Shown here piece by piece: positions 35,401 through 43,560 of a DNA stretch of 64,000 nucleotides. Below the pieces are notes generated by a model. That model had not been told where the DNA came from. It was given only the letters and a program-made list of their open reading frames with translations, and did no database searches. The stretch is from Amycolatopsis acidiphila (lineage in GTDB: Bacteria > Actinomycetota > Actinomycetes > Mycobacteriales > Pseudonocardiaceae), in contig NZ_CP090063.1 in assembly GCF_021391495.1 (NCBI RefSeq), positions 4,650,001 to 4,714,000 of the forward strand, given 5' to 3'. The stretch's first letter is position 1. Each line of letters begins with the position of its first letter. Made by a program: the position numbers and the translations under genes.

Positions 35401-36462
35401 CTACCCTCCGGCGGCGGCGATCAGCCCGGCCACCGCGAACGTCCGCGCGGCGTCGTCGGGCAGGCCGCCGACCGTGACGTGCAGATGCCCGGCGGCGGCC
35501 GGTCTGGAGTGGCAGTGGCTGCCCGGTGCCACCGAGACCCCGTGCGCGGCCAGGCTCATCAGCGCGCGGGTCTCGTCGGCGACCGGCACCCACAACCCGA
35601 GCCCGTCCCCCGGAACGGCGCCGACGCCTTCGGCCCGCAATGCCCGGGCGAGCGCCTCCCGCCGCGCGGCGTAGCGGGCCCGGGCCTGGCGCAGCAGCGC
35701 GTCCGCGTCCGGGTCGTCGATGAGGAAGGCCTGGGCGTCCTGGAGCACCCGGCCGGACCACGCCGTGCCGAGGCTGCGGATGCGCCGGACCCGCTCCACC
35801 AGTTCCGCGGGCCCGGCCACGACGCAGCTGCGCAGCTCCGGCCCGTAGGCCCGGCAGTAGGACCGCACGTGCAGCACGCGCTCGGGAAGGCGGGTCCCGA
35901 GGCTCACCGGCGCTGCGGCCGCGAGGGGCCCGAGCCCGTCGTACTCCAGCACGGCCGTGCCGTCGTCGGCGAGAACCCGGGCGAGCACGGCGATCCGGCG
36001 CGCGGAGACCGTCAGGCCGGTGGGCACCGAAGCACGCGGTTGCAGGACGAACAGGGCCGGGCGGCGGGTCAGCACGTGGGCGAGCGACGCGGGTTCGGGC
36101 CCTTCGTCGTCGCACGCCACGGGGACGATCCGGGCGCGGGCGGCGCGCACCGTCCGCAGCAGCAACGGGTCCGCGGGTTCGGCCACCGCGACGACGTCCC
36201 CGGCGCGGACCAGTGCCTGGCAGGCCAGGGCGACGCCGTCGTCGCCGCTGCCCGCGACCGTCCAGTCCCGCGCCGGATACGGCCATGTCGGGCGGACCGC
36301 GGCCAGCAGGCGCGGGGTGATCCCGTCCCGTCCGGAACCAGCCCGCCACGCGGCACGGGCCGCCGCGGCGACGGCGTCCTCCAGCGGCGGCAGCAGCGCC
36401 GCGTCCGGCAGCCCTTGTTCGAGGTCGATCGACGCCGAGGCGACCTTCGCGGCCGTGTCCAC
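35401..36462 (-). CDS. Aminotransferase class I/II-fold protein lacking the PLP lysine
   Basis: About 353 residues from the GTG at 36462 (GGAGGGA upstream); the frame is open to 36618. The fold matches the C-terminal domain of MocR/GntR-type regulators: LEQGLPDAALLPP at the start, EYDGLGPLA in the middle and the RSYCRAYGPELR segment. In the usual MocR motif, RSYSKAYGPDLR, the lysine forms the Schiff base with PLP; here Ser-Lys is replaced by Cys-Arg (TGC CGG). No N-terminal DNA-binding domain precedes it. It may be a non-catalytic ligand-binding protein, a decaying gene, or an enzyme using another residue. Confidence 0.75.
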   Translation of the reverse strand: MDTAAKVASASIDLEQGLPDAALLPPLEDAVAAAARAAWRAGSGRDGITPRLLAAVRPTWPYPARDWTVAGSGDDGVALACQALVRAGDVVAVAEPADPLLLRTVRAARARIVPVACDDEGPEPASLAHVLTRRPALFVLQPRASVPTGLTVSARRIAVLARVLADDGTAVLEYDGLGPLAAAAPVSLGTRLPERVLHVRSYCRAYGPELRSCVVAGPAELVERVRRIRSLGTAWSGRVLQDAQAFLIDDPDADALLRQARARYAARREALARALRAEGVGAVPGDGLGLWVPVADETRALMSLAAHGVSVAPGSHCHSRPAAAGHLHVTVGGLPDDAARTFAVAGLIAAAGG

Positions 36463-36662
36463 TCCGGACTCCCTCCACCCGCTTGGCGCCTGCCACGGTA
36501 ACGAAGCGCGATCACGGCGGGTGGTCTTCTCACTACCTGAGAGCGACGGGAAGAATTTCCCGGTAGAACGTGTCGAAACGCCGTCTCCTCGTTCGACGCG
36601 GGAGTGACGGCTGGTCAACGCGTCCGGACTGACCGGACCCCGGCCCGCGACAGGGAGCGACG

Positions 36663-37025
36663 ATGCGGTTTCTGATGATGCACCGGCTTGACGAGAGCCT
36701 GCCCGAGGCGTGGAACCCGAGCCAGGAGTTCATCGCGAAGATGGGCGCGTTCATCCAGGACTGGACCGAGCGCGGGATCCTGATCACCGCCGAGGGCGTC
36801 CACCCGTCGGAGAAGGGGGCGCTGGTCCGCAAGAACCGCGGTGCGGCGCCCACCACGACCGACGGGCCGTTCACCGAGGCCAAGGAGATCATCGGTGGCT
36901 TCGCGCTGATCAACGCCAAGGACAAGGCACAGGCCGTCGAGTACGCGCGGCAGTACGTCGAGCTGTTCGACGAGGTCGAGGTCGAGGTGCGCCAGGTCGT
37001 CGAGTTCGACGAGCTGCCGGGCTGA
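36663..37025 (+). CDS. YciI/DGPF-domain protein
   Basis: A 120-residue protein with the hallmark DGPFTEAKEIIGGF near 67-80 and a ferredoxin-like fold pattern. DGPF/YCII proteins are often found next to ECF sigma-factor genes, and their biochemical role is poorly known; no sigma gene is adjacent here. The ATG at 36663 has AGGGAG upstream. Codon bias is normal. Confidence 0.9.
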   Translation: MRFLMMHRLDESLPEAWNPSQEFIAKMGAFIQDWTERGILITAEGVHPSEKGALVRKNRGAAPTTTDGPFTEAKEIIGGFALINAKDKAQAVEYARQYVELFDEVEVEVRQVVEFDELPG

Positions 37026-37044
37026 GGGCAGGCGGGCCGGTGCG

Positions 37045-37419
37045 TCAGTCAGGTGCGCGGACCGGCCCCGCCCGGTGCAGCCGGACCAGGGCGGCCACGA
37101 CCAGGGTGGCGAGCGCGATCGCGGCCAGTATCGCGGCCGATCCCGCCGCCGCGGGCGTGGCGACCAGGTCGCCGTAGCGGCCGAGGACGAACCCGTCGTG
37201 CAGGCACCAGCACACCGACGCCGTGCCCAGCGCGGCCGCCGGGGTGGTGAGCGCGGCGACCCCGGCCACCGTCACGGACAGGGCCGCCACCGACCAGTCC
37301 GGGCAGCCGGTCACCCCGGCCCCGACGGCAAAGAGTGTGACGACACTTCCGGTCGCCAGTCCGAGCGGGAACCCGAACCCGCCGGGCACCGGCGGCGACG
37401 GGCGGCGTGAGCTGCGCAT
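37045..37419 (-). CDS. Small membrane protein of unknown function
   Basis: 124 residues with three or four hydrophobic segments (about 16-36, 44-68 and 88-110) and two central cysteines (SVCWCLHDG). No family was recognised. The ATG at 37419 lacks a strong ribosome site. It is convergent with the YciI gene and divergent from the AHSA1 gene. Confidence 0.55.
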   Translation of the reverse strand: MRSSRRPSPPVPGGFGFPLGLATGSVVTLFAVGAGVTGCPDWSVAALSVTVAGVAALTTPAAALGTASVCWCLHDGFVLGRYGDLVATPAAAGSAAILAAIALATLVVAALVRLHRAGPVRAPD

Positions 37420-37533
37420 ACCTCGATTGCATCGCGCAGTCGGCGTGGTGCGCCGGTCCCTGCCGCGAACGCTGCGCGCGGGGCGCCGTTCTTGACGTCG
37501 CCTTGACGGGCCGCCGCGCCGTCACCGACCGCC

Positions 37534-37539
37534 TAAGGT
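37534..37539 (+). promoter_or_regulatory. Probable -10 element (TAAGGT) of leaderless AHSA1 gene
   Basis: TAAGGT ends six bases before the ATG at 37546 with no Shine-Dalgarno sequence between. A good -35 at standard spacing was not found. Confidence 0.45.
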
Positions 37540-37545
37540 GGCCGC

Positions 37546-38016
37546 ATGTATTCGACGCGGGTGAGCAGGCGGGTGCGGGCGCCGCGGGCGGTCGTCTACC
37601 GGGCGCTGGTGGACGCGGACGCGATCGCGCGGTGGCGGGTGCCGGACGGCATGACCAGCCAGGTGCACGAGTTCGAGGCGCGCGAAGGAGGGCGGTTCCG
37701 GGTGTCGCTGAGCTACGACGCGCCGGACCGCGCAGGCAAGACGGCCTCGCACACCGACACCTACCACGGCCATTTCGCGAAGCTGGTGCCCGACGAGCAG
37801 GTGGTCGAGGTGTTCGAGTTCGAGGCGGACGATCCCGCACTCGGCGGCGAGATGACCATGACGACCACGCTCGCCGACGCGCCCGGCGGCGGCACCGAGG
37901 TCCTGATCGTGCACGACGGGATCCCCGAGAGCGTGCCCCCGGCCGACAACGAGACGGGCACCCGGATGGCACTGGACAACCTCGCCGCGCTCGTCGAAGG
38001 CGGGCACGGGGGCTGA
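37546..38016 (+). CDS. SRPBCC/AHSA1-family protein
   Basis: A 156-residue START-like hydrophobic-pocket protein. It has the AHSA1 opening (VRAPRAVVYRALVDADAIARW), a mid-region GGRFRVSLSYD, and the C-terminal helix GTRMALDNLAALVE. Such proteins bind small hydrophobic ligands; the specific role is unknown. It ends 17 bp before the convergent stop of the large SARP-like regulator. Confidence 0.88.
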   Translation: MYSTRVSRRVRAPRAVVYRALVDADAIARWRVPDGMTSQVHEFEAREGGRFRVSLSYDAPDRAGKTASHTDTYHGHFAKLVPDEQVVEVFEFEADDPALGGEMTMTTTLADAPGGGTEVLIVHDGIPESVPPADNETGTRMALDNLAALVEGGHGG

Positions 38017-38033
38017 GCTGCCGCCCGGGGTCG

Positions 38034-40763
38034 CTACGGAGAGGTCTGGGCCAGCCGCGCCCGCAACGCGTCCGCCTGCGGATCGCCCAGGCCGGTGAGG
38101 ATTTCCAGTGCCTCGCCCAGGCACCGCCGCACCTGCGCGCCGTCGAGCAGGTCGGCGACGCGGACGAGCAGCCGCGCGACACCCCAGTCGTCCGCCCGCT
38201 CCCGGCTCAGCGAAAGCGCTTCCCGGTAGTACCCGAGCGCGCGGTCCCGCTCGCCGAGGTCGCGGTGCAGATCCCCCAGACTGCACAGGGTGAACCGCTG
38301 CGCGTCGGGGTCGCCCGCCCGCCGCTGCAGGGCCAGTGCCTGGCGCAGGCAGTCGTGCGCGGCGGCGAGCTCGTGGCGCTGACGGTGGGCGTCCCCGAGG
38401 TTGTTCAGGCTGATGCCCTCACCTCGCTCGTCCCCGAGCGTGCGGAAGATCTCCAGCGCGGCGCGATGGCATTCGGCCGCCTCGGCGAACCGGTGGACGT
38501 CGCTGTGCACCACCCCGAGGTTGTTCAGGTTCCACGCCTGGGCCTGCGGCGCCACCACCCCTTCGAACAGGGCCGCGGCCGCGCGGTGGTGTTCGAGCGC
38601 TTCGGGGAACCGCCGCAGGTCGCTGCAGGCCACCCCGAGCCCGCTGCGGATCGTCGCCTCGCCAAGGCGTTCCGTCCCGGCGACGGCGCCGAGCGCGGCG
38701 TGGTGGGTGGCGAGCCAGTCGTCCCAGTGCTTGCTGAGGTAGAAGTAGCCGAGCAGGCTCGCGGCCAGCCGCCACCCGAGCGCGGGCTCACGTTCCGCCG
38801 CGACGCGCACGGCGGCGACCAGGTTGGCCCGCTCGGCGTGGCACCACGCCAGCGCCTCGTCGCGGCCGGCGAAGGCGGGCACGTGCGGCGGCCGCTCGAT
38901 GGGGTCGAGCGGCGCGCGCCGGGCCCGGGGGTCGAGCGCGTGCGTCGCCGCCGCCGCGGTGTGCAGGTACCAGCTCAGCAGCCGCCGGACCGCCGCGTCG
39001 TCGTCCGCCTTCTCCCGGGCGAAGGCCCGCAGCAGGTCGTGCTGCCGGTACCGGCCCGGCACGACCTGCTGCACGAGATGTTCGTCCAGCAGGTGTTCCA
39101 GCCACACTTCCGCCTCGTCCGGGGACGACCCGGCCAGCGCGGCGGCCGCCCACGCGGTGCTGTCGTCACCGGGATGCAGGCCCAGCAACCGGAACATCCG
39201 CCGCGGGCCCGGTTCGAGCCCCCGGTAGGACAGCTCGAAGCTCGCCCGCACGGCCCTGTTCCGCCCGGCGAGCTCGTCCAGCCGCCGGGTGTCCGCGGCG
39301 AGCCGGTCCGCGAGCGTGCCCACCATCCACAGTGGACGCGCACGGAGCCGGCGGGCGGCGAGGGTGAGGGCGATCGGCAGCCGTCCGCACAGATCCACCA
39401 CCCGCGCCGACTGCCGGGGTTCGGCCTCGACCCGGTCGGCGCCCGCGATCCGGCCCAGCAGGGCGAGCGCCTCGGCCGGGCGGAGCACGTCCAGGGGCAG
39501 CGACTGCGCGCCGTCGAGGTCGGCCAGTGCCCGCCGGCTGGTCACCAGCACGAGGCAGGCCGCGGTGCCCCCCGGCACCAGTGGCCGCACCTGCTCCTCG
39601 TCCGCGGCGTTGTCCAGCAGCACCAGCACCCGCCTGCCCGCGAGCCGGTCGCGGTAGAGCGCCGCGCGCTGCTCGAGCGCCGGCGGGACCCGGTCGCGCG
39701 AAACGCCGAGCAGCTCCAGGAAGTCCGCCAGCACCTCGCCGGGATCGGCAGGCGCGGCGACCGGGTCGAACCCGCGGAGATCGGCCCACAGCTGGATCTC
39801 GGCGAACCGGCCGGCCCGCACCAGCCGGTGTGCGGCGTGCACCGCGAACCGGGTCTTGCCGACCCCGGCCATGCCCTCGACGACGGTGATGACGACCGCC
39901 GCTTCGCCCGCGGCGTCGAGCTGTGCCCGCAACGTCGCGAACTCGTCCTCCCGGCCGGTGAACTCCGCGATGTCCGGCGGAAGCTGGTGATGCGCACCCG
40001 CGCGCGCCCGCGTCCCTTCGTGCAGCAGCGGGTCCGCGGCGAGAACCCGTTCCTGCATCCGGCGCAGCCGCGGCCCCGGCTCGACACCGATCTCGTGCAC
40101 CAGCCTGCGCCTCGCCTCCGCGAACACCGCGAGGGCGTCGGCCTGCCGGCCGCCCCGGTAGAGCGCGAGCATCAGCAACGCCCACAGCTCCTCCGCCAGC
40201 GGGTACGCCACCGTCAGCGGCCGCAGCTGCGACACCGCCTCGTCGTGGCGGCCCAGTTCGAGCTTCGCCCGCACGCTCTGCTCGGTGACCGCGACCCGCA
40301 ACTGGCCGAGGCGGTCGGCCTCGGCGCGCAGCGTCAGGGTCTCCGCCGCCCCCGACAGCGGCGCGCCCCGCCACAGCCGCGCGGCACGGTCGAAGCAGTC
40401 CACGGCCGTCGCGGCGTCCCCCGCTGCCAGCGACTGCTTCGCCTGCTCGACGTGCCCGGAGAACACCTCCAGGTCCAGCTCCCCCGGCTCGAGGACCAGC
40501 TGGTACCCGGCGTGGGTGGTCAGCAGGCGCGACCCGCTGCTCGTCCGCAGCAGCCGCCGCAGCCGCGCGACATAGGTGCGCAGGTTCGACCCGGCCGCGT
40601 CCGGCGGCTCGTCCCAGACGGCGGCGGACAGCTCCCCGAGGCTCAGCGGACTGTTGGCGCGCAACAACAACGCGGCCAACACGGCCCGCTGCCGGGGACC
40701 GCCGAGCTCGACGGGGCCGTCGTCGCCGCGGGCTTCCAGGGGACCCAGCACCCGGAACTCCAT
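38034..40763 (-). CDS. AfsR/SARP-like transcriptional regulator (BTAD + NB-ARC + TPR)
   Basis: A 909-residue protein. A winged-helix OmpR-type DNA-binding domain and BTAD (1-250; MEFRVLGPLEARGDD, GSNLRTYVARLRRLL) are followed by an NB-ARC ATPase (from about 265; P-loop GMAGVGKTRFA near 297; LVLLDNAADEEQ near 375) and C-terminal tetratricopeptide repeats (about 700-900; WNLNNLGVVHSD, SLNNLGDAHRQR). AfsR-like SARPs activate promoters carrying heptamer direct repeats. Three such repeats lie in the divergent promoter region at 40783-40811. The ATG at 40763 follows AGGTGG. The frame is open far upstream, but that part overlaps the divergent gene and lacks sense. Confidence 0.93.
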   Translation of the reverse strand: MEFRVLGPLEARGDDGPVELGGPRQRAVLAALLLRANSPLSLGELSAAVWDEPPDAAGSNLRTYVARLRRLLRTSSGSRLLTTHAGYQLVLEPGELDLEVFSGHVEQAKQSLAAGDAATAVDCFDRAARLWRGAPLSGAAETLTLRAEADRLGQLRVAVTEQSVRAKLELGRHDEAVSQLRPLTVAYPLAEELWALLMLALYRGGRQADALAVFAEARRRLVHEIGVEPGPRLRRMQERVLAADPLLHEGTRARAGAHHQLPPDIAEFTGREDEFATLRAQLDAAGEAAVVITVVEGMAGVGKTRFAVHAAHRLVRAGRFAEIQLWADLRGFDPVAAPADPGEVLADFLELLGVSRDRVPPALEQRAALYRDRLAGRRVLVLLDNAADEEQVRPLVPGGTAACLVLVTSRRALADLDGAQSLPLDVLRPAEALALLGRIAGADRVEAEPRQSARVVDLCGRLPIALTLAARRLRARPLWMVGTLADRLAADTRRLDELAGRNRAVRASFELSYRGLEPGPRRMFRLLGLHPGDDSTAWAAAALAGSSPDEAEVWLEHLLDEHLVQQVVPGRYRQHDLLRAFAREKADDDAAVRRLLSWYLHTAAAATHALDPRARRAPLDPIERPPHVPAFAGRDEALAWCHAERANLVAAVRVAAEREPALGWRLAASLLGYFYLSKHWDDWLATHHAALGAVAGTERLGEATIRSGLGVACSDLRRFPEALEHHRAAAALFEGVVAPQAQAWNLNNLGVVHSDVHRFAEAAECHRAALEIFRTLGDERGEGISLNNLGDAHRQRHELAAAHDCLRQALALQRRAGDPDAQRFTLCSLGDLHRDLGERDRALGYYREALSLSRERADDWGVARLLVRVADLLDGAQVRRCLGEALEILTGLGDPQADALRARLAQTSP
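39326..39336. repeat. 11-bp palindrome TCCACAGTGGA inside the SARP-like gene
   Basis: A third copy of the TCCACWGTGGA core, here within coding sequence. Its occurrence both inside and between genes argues for a genome-wide iterated motif rather than a regulator site. Confidence 0.5.
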
Positions 40764-40782
40764 GCGCCCACCTAACCGTGCC

Positions 40783-40811
40783 TGTGCGCGCCGTGTGCAC
40801 CGGGTGTGCGC
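40783..40811 (+). promoter_or_regulatory. Three heptamer direct repeats at 11-bp spacing, candidate SARP operator
   Basis: TGTGCGC (40783-40789), TGTGCAC (40794-40800) and TGTGCGC (40805-40811) recur exactly every 11 bp. Tandem heptamers at 11-bp pitch, ending about 8 bp before the -10, are the classic SARP binding layout. Here CACCCT (40821-40826) stands 9 bp beyond the last repeat and seven bases before the ATG at 40833. Confidence 0.75.
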
Positions 40812-40820
40812 ACCTTCGCC

Positions 40821-40826
40821 CACCCT
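40821..40826 (+). promoter_or_regulatory. Probable -10 element (CACCCT) of the ESX-like gene
   Basis: CACCCT ends six bases before the ATG at 40833 and begins nine bases after the last SARP heptamer. The spacing fits a SARP-activated promoter producing a leaderless mRNA. Confidence 0.45.
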
Positions 40827-40832
40827 GTCCCG

Positions 40833-42083
40833 ATGAGTGACAAGTCGACCGGGTTCAAGGTCGCCCCCAAGGACGTCGAGGGGATGGGCGGCCTGCTGGA
40901 CGAGCAGGCCGATCATTTCACCGACCTGGCCACCTACGCCAGGACGACCTGCGGCGACACCAACGGCATGACCAACCTGATGAGCCTGCTGGCGGGCAAG
41001 GCCGAGGAGCTGGCCGGGTGGTGCGCGTGGAAGCTGCGCACCTGCCAGGCCAGGATGGAGGTGACGGTCGCGAGCCTGCAGAAGGCCGGGAAGCTGTACG
41101 AGAAGAACGACGCGCAGTCGAAGGAAGAGCTGCTGTACCTGTTCGGGCAGCCGCTGGGCGGGGTGAACTACCCGGAGCTGACCCACAACGACGCCGCCTT
41201 CGTGCGCGGCAGGAGCTACCACGCCGACGACGAGTGGGAGAAGCCCGCGCAGCCCTCCGGCGCGGACCCGGGGCTGCAGAAGCTGATCGACGACCGCCGG
41301 TACGGCCTGGTCTCGCAGTGCGAGGACATCTGGGCGCTCAACCATCCCGACCAGACCCTCGTGCAGAAGCTGATCGTGCCCATCACCGGCGACTACTCGC
41401 GGCTCTACTGGTTCTTCGAGGCCTACCGCGACATCGGCAACAGCACCTACAGCGTCGCGGAGAACCTGCGCCGCGGCACCCTGCGGATCGGCTCGCAGTG
41501 GGACGGCCCCGCCGCGGCGAACTTCGAGTACCACATGTTCGAGTGGCATCAGGGCACCGGCGGGCTCGCCGACCTGTTCGAGATGTGCTCGCTGACGTTC
41601 AACTGGATCTACGAACAGGTCATGAAGCTGGTCAACAAGATCCTCGACGGCGCGCAGGACCTGATCGACAGGTACTTCCCGCGCGTGCGCGAGATCCTGG
41701 ACCGCAATCCCGGCTCCTACGACACGATCAACTGCGCGCCACGCACCTCCTCCGGCGTCGCGATCGTGCCCGACGGCGTGATGAGCGACGACGACATGAA
41801 GCTGTTCATGAAACGGATGCACGAGGCGGCGCAGTTCGTCGAAAAGGTGCGCAAGGGCATCGACGAGGTGCGGTCCGCCTACGAGGAGGCCGTGCGGCGG
41901 ATCGGGCAGATCTGGACGGCACTGGGCGCCGCGAGCAAGGACCCGGTGGGCTACATCGGCGACACGATCTACCAGAAGGGGCAGAACCGCGCCATCGGTT
42001 TCGAACGCGCCGGTGGCAAGTTCGACCCGAACAAGTGGAACCCCGCCGCCGGCGTGTGGCGCGCGACGCTGCTGCCGTCCTGA
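40833..42083 (+). CDS. ESX/WXG100-effector-like protein of unknown function
   Basis: A 416-residue, mostly helical protein without signal peptide. A WDGPAAANFEYHM segment near residue 222 recalls the WxG turn of type VII secretion substrates, and helical stretches flank it. Similar actinobacterial proteins are often annotated as hypothetical or as type VII-associated. The first gene of a short operon, it is divergent from the SARP-like regulator and probably leaderless: CACCCT is seven bases upstream and there is no ribosome site. The C-terminus (AIGFERAGGKFDPNKWNP) is unusual in being rich in Lys/Asn. No ESX machinery gene is in the window. Confidence 0.7.
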   Translation: MSDKSTGFKVAPKDVEGMGGLLDEQADHFTDLATYARTTCGDTNGMTNLMSLLAGKAEELAGWCAWKLRTCQARMEVTVASLQKAGKLYEKNDAQSKEELLYLFGQPLGGVNYPELTHNDAAFVRGRSYHADDEWEKPAQPSGADPGLQKLIDDRRYGLVSQCEDIWALNHPDQTLVQKLIVPITGDYSRLYWFFEAYRDIGNSTYSVAENLRRGTLRIGSQWDGPAAANFEYHMFEWHQGTGGLADLFEMCSLTFNWIYEQVMKLVNKILDGAQDLIDRYFPRVREILDRNPGSYDTINCAPRTSSGVAIVPDGVMSDDDMKLFMKRMHEAAQFVEKVRKGIDEVRSAYEEAVRRIGQIWTALGAASKDPVGYIGDTIYQKGQNRAIGFERAGGKFDPNKWNPAAGVWRATLLPS

Positions 42084-42094
42084 AAGGACTTCCG

Positions 42095-42271
42095 ATGCCG
42101 CGACGGATCCTGCTCGACTTCGGCCAGTTGCTCTACTATGCCGAACAGGGCTACGACTGGGACCAGGTCGAGGACCGGGTGCTGCGCGCCGAAGCGGTTC
42201 CGCCGCCCCCGGAGCCGGAGCCGGACGACGAGCCTCTGTTCGAGGACGTCGACTGGCTCCGCCGCCGATGA
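42095..42271 (+). CDS. Small acidic protein, partner of the ESX-like gene
   Basis: 58 residues starting at ATG 42095 with AAAGGA upstream, only 11 bp after the ESX-like stop. The N-terminus is MPRRILLDFGQLLYYAEQGY and the C-terminus is acidic and proline-rich (PEPEPDDEPLFEDVDWL). No family was recognised. Spacing and ribosome site support a real cotranscribed gene; a chaperone-like or regulatory partner is only a guess. Confidence 0.7.
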   Translation: MPRRILLDFGQLLYYAEQGYDWDQVEDRVLRAEAVPPPPEPEPDDEPLFEDVDWLRRR

Positions 42272-42293
42272 CCGTACTTCGAGGAGTGTGGCG

Positions 42294-43286
42294 ATGAGTC
42301 CGACGCGCCGGAGTTTCCTGTGCGGGGCCGGGGGTTCGCTCGCCCTGTCGCTGACCGGATGCTCGGCACTCAACGGCAACCGGCAGGCGGCCCCCGGGCC
42401 GGCCGGGCCGGGCGGGCCGGAGAAGAACGAGGTCGGCATGGGGTTGCTGGCCAGCCAGTCCAGTGCCGCGGCGAAGATCGCGGAGAAGGACGGCTACTTC
42501 GCGGCGCAGGGACTCACCGTCCGGATGAAGGTGTTCGCCTCGGGGCCGACCGCGTTCCCGGCGCTGCTCAACGGGGAGCTCGACTTCGTGGTGACCAACT
42601 ACGTGTCGTTCTTCCAGGCGGTCGCGCAGCGGACGCTGGCGGCGAAGATCATCGCGAACGGCAACGCGGCCACGGAGAACTCGACCGTGGTGATGGCCGC
42701 GCCGGACGCCGGGATAGCGGCGCCGCGGGACCTGGTGGGCAAGAAGGTGGGCATCCAGCAGAGCGGTTCGGTGGCGGAGCTGTTGCTGCGCGCCACGCTG
42801 CAGGACCACGGGGTGGACCAGAACTCAGTGCGGTACCTGCCGATCAAGTTCACCGACGCGGCCGCGGCCATCGCGAGCAAGCAGATCGACGCCGCGGTGG
42901 AGATCGAGCCGTTCCTCACCCAGGCGGCCCGCACGCAGCACCTGGTGCCCGTGCTGTCGCTGGGCGCCGGGCCGACGGCGGACATGCCGCTCGCCGGGTG
43001 CATCGCGCTCGACAGCTTCATCCACGACCACCCGAAGACGGTGACCGCGATGCAGAAGGCGCTCGACCAGGGCCAGGCGGCGGCCGCGGACCGGGCGAAG
43101 CTGGTCGAGGTGCTGCCGGAGCTGACGGGCGTCGACGCGCAGACCGTGCGGCTGCTGGCGATGGACCACTACCCGACGACGCTCAGCGCGCCCGACCTCC
43201 AGCGGGCGATCACGCTGATGCAGACCTACGCCGGGCAGGCGGCGGGCCTGCGGGCCGAGACGCTGATCGTGCCGAGCCCCGCCTGA
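42294..43286 (+). CDS. ABC substrate-binding lipoprotein (NitT/TauT type), without its transporter
   Basis: A 330-residue lipoprotein. The signal starts with RRSFLCGAGGSLALSL and ends at the lipobox LTGC (residues 19-22). The NMT1/SsuA-like binding fold is recognisable from AEKDGYFAAQGLTVRMKVFA (about 65-84) and LLNGELDFVVTNY. Such proteins deliver nitrate, sulfonate, thiamine-precursor or aromatic substrates to an ABC permease, but neither permease nor ATPase is adjacent. The ATG at 42294 has GAGGAG upstream. It may share the promoter of the ESX-like gene or work with a remote transporter. Confidence 0.88.
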   Translation: MSPTRRSFLCGAGGSLALSLTGCSALNGNRQAAPGPAGPGGPEKNEVGMGLLASQSSAAAKIAEKDGYFAAQGLTVRMKVFASGPTAFPALLNGELDFVVTNYVSFFQAVAQRTLAAKIIANGNAATENSTVVMAAPDAGIAAPRDLVGKKVGIQQSGSVAELLLRATLQDHGVDQNSVRYLPIKFTDAAAAIASKQIDAAVEIEPFLTQAARTQHLVPVLSLGAGPTADMPLAGCIALDSFIHDHPKTVTAMQKALDQGQAAAADRAKLVEVLPELTGVDAQTVRLLAMDHYPTTLSAPDLQRAITLMQTYAGQAAGLRAETLIVPSPA

Positions 43287-43354
43287 GGGTTCCCGCTCGG
43301 TGCCGGGTCACGCCTTCGCGGAACCACGCCCCGCGTTTTCGGCTCTCCTCGTAA

Positions 43355-43376
43355 CGAGACGAGATGTCTCGTCTCG
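43355..43376. promoter_or_regulatory. Perfect 10-2-10 palindrome, candidate repressor operator
   Basis: CGAGACGAGA (43355-43364), TG, then the exact complement (43367-43376). Its symmetry and its position 19 bp before the ATG of an MFS-type gene remnant fit a TetR-family operator. No tetR gene is adjacent any more. Confidence 0.7.
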
Positions 43377-43395
43377 CAATCGAGGAGGAGCTCGG

Positions 43396-43560
43396 ATGGC
43401 CGGGCGGGACACAGCGGGGGCGACGGGACCAACGCGGCCTTCGGCGGAACAGGCGGTTGAGGGAGCAACCACCGCGCCGGTCGTGCCCGTGCTCCTCCTC
43501 GGCGTCCTCAGCTACTCCGCCGCCCTCGCGCTGCTCGTGCCGGCGCTGCCGCACGCCACG
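43396..43560 (+). pseudogene. N-terminal remnant of an MFS transporter
   Basis: The ATG at 43396 has GGAGGAG upstream and a strong palindromic operator before it. The first membrane helix (VVPVLLLGVLSYSAALALLV) and VPALPHA are intact. At about 43560 coding sense is lost, where a minus-strand dehydrogenase remnant begins. The remaining eleven or more helices are absent. Regulatory region intact, gene body missing. Confidence 0.6.

Noticed and set aside
37407..40775. A 1122-codon plus-strand open frame
   Set aside because: It is the complement of the SARP-like gene. The opposite frame carries all recognisable domains, and this one is repetitive Arg/Gln/Pro sequence.
40764..42809. N-terminal extension of the SARP-like regulator to 1591 codons
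   Set aside because: The extension is antisense to the ESX-like gene, lacks domains and ignores the ATG with AGGTGG at 40763, where the family normally begins.
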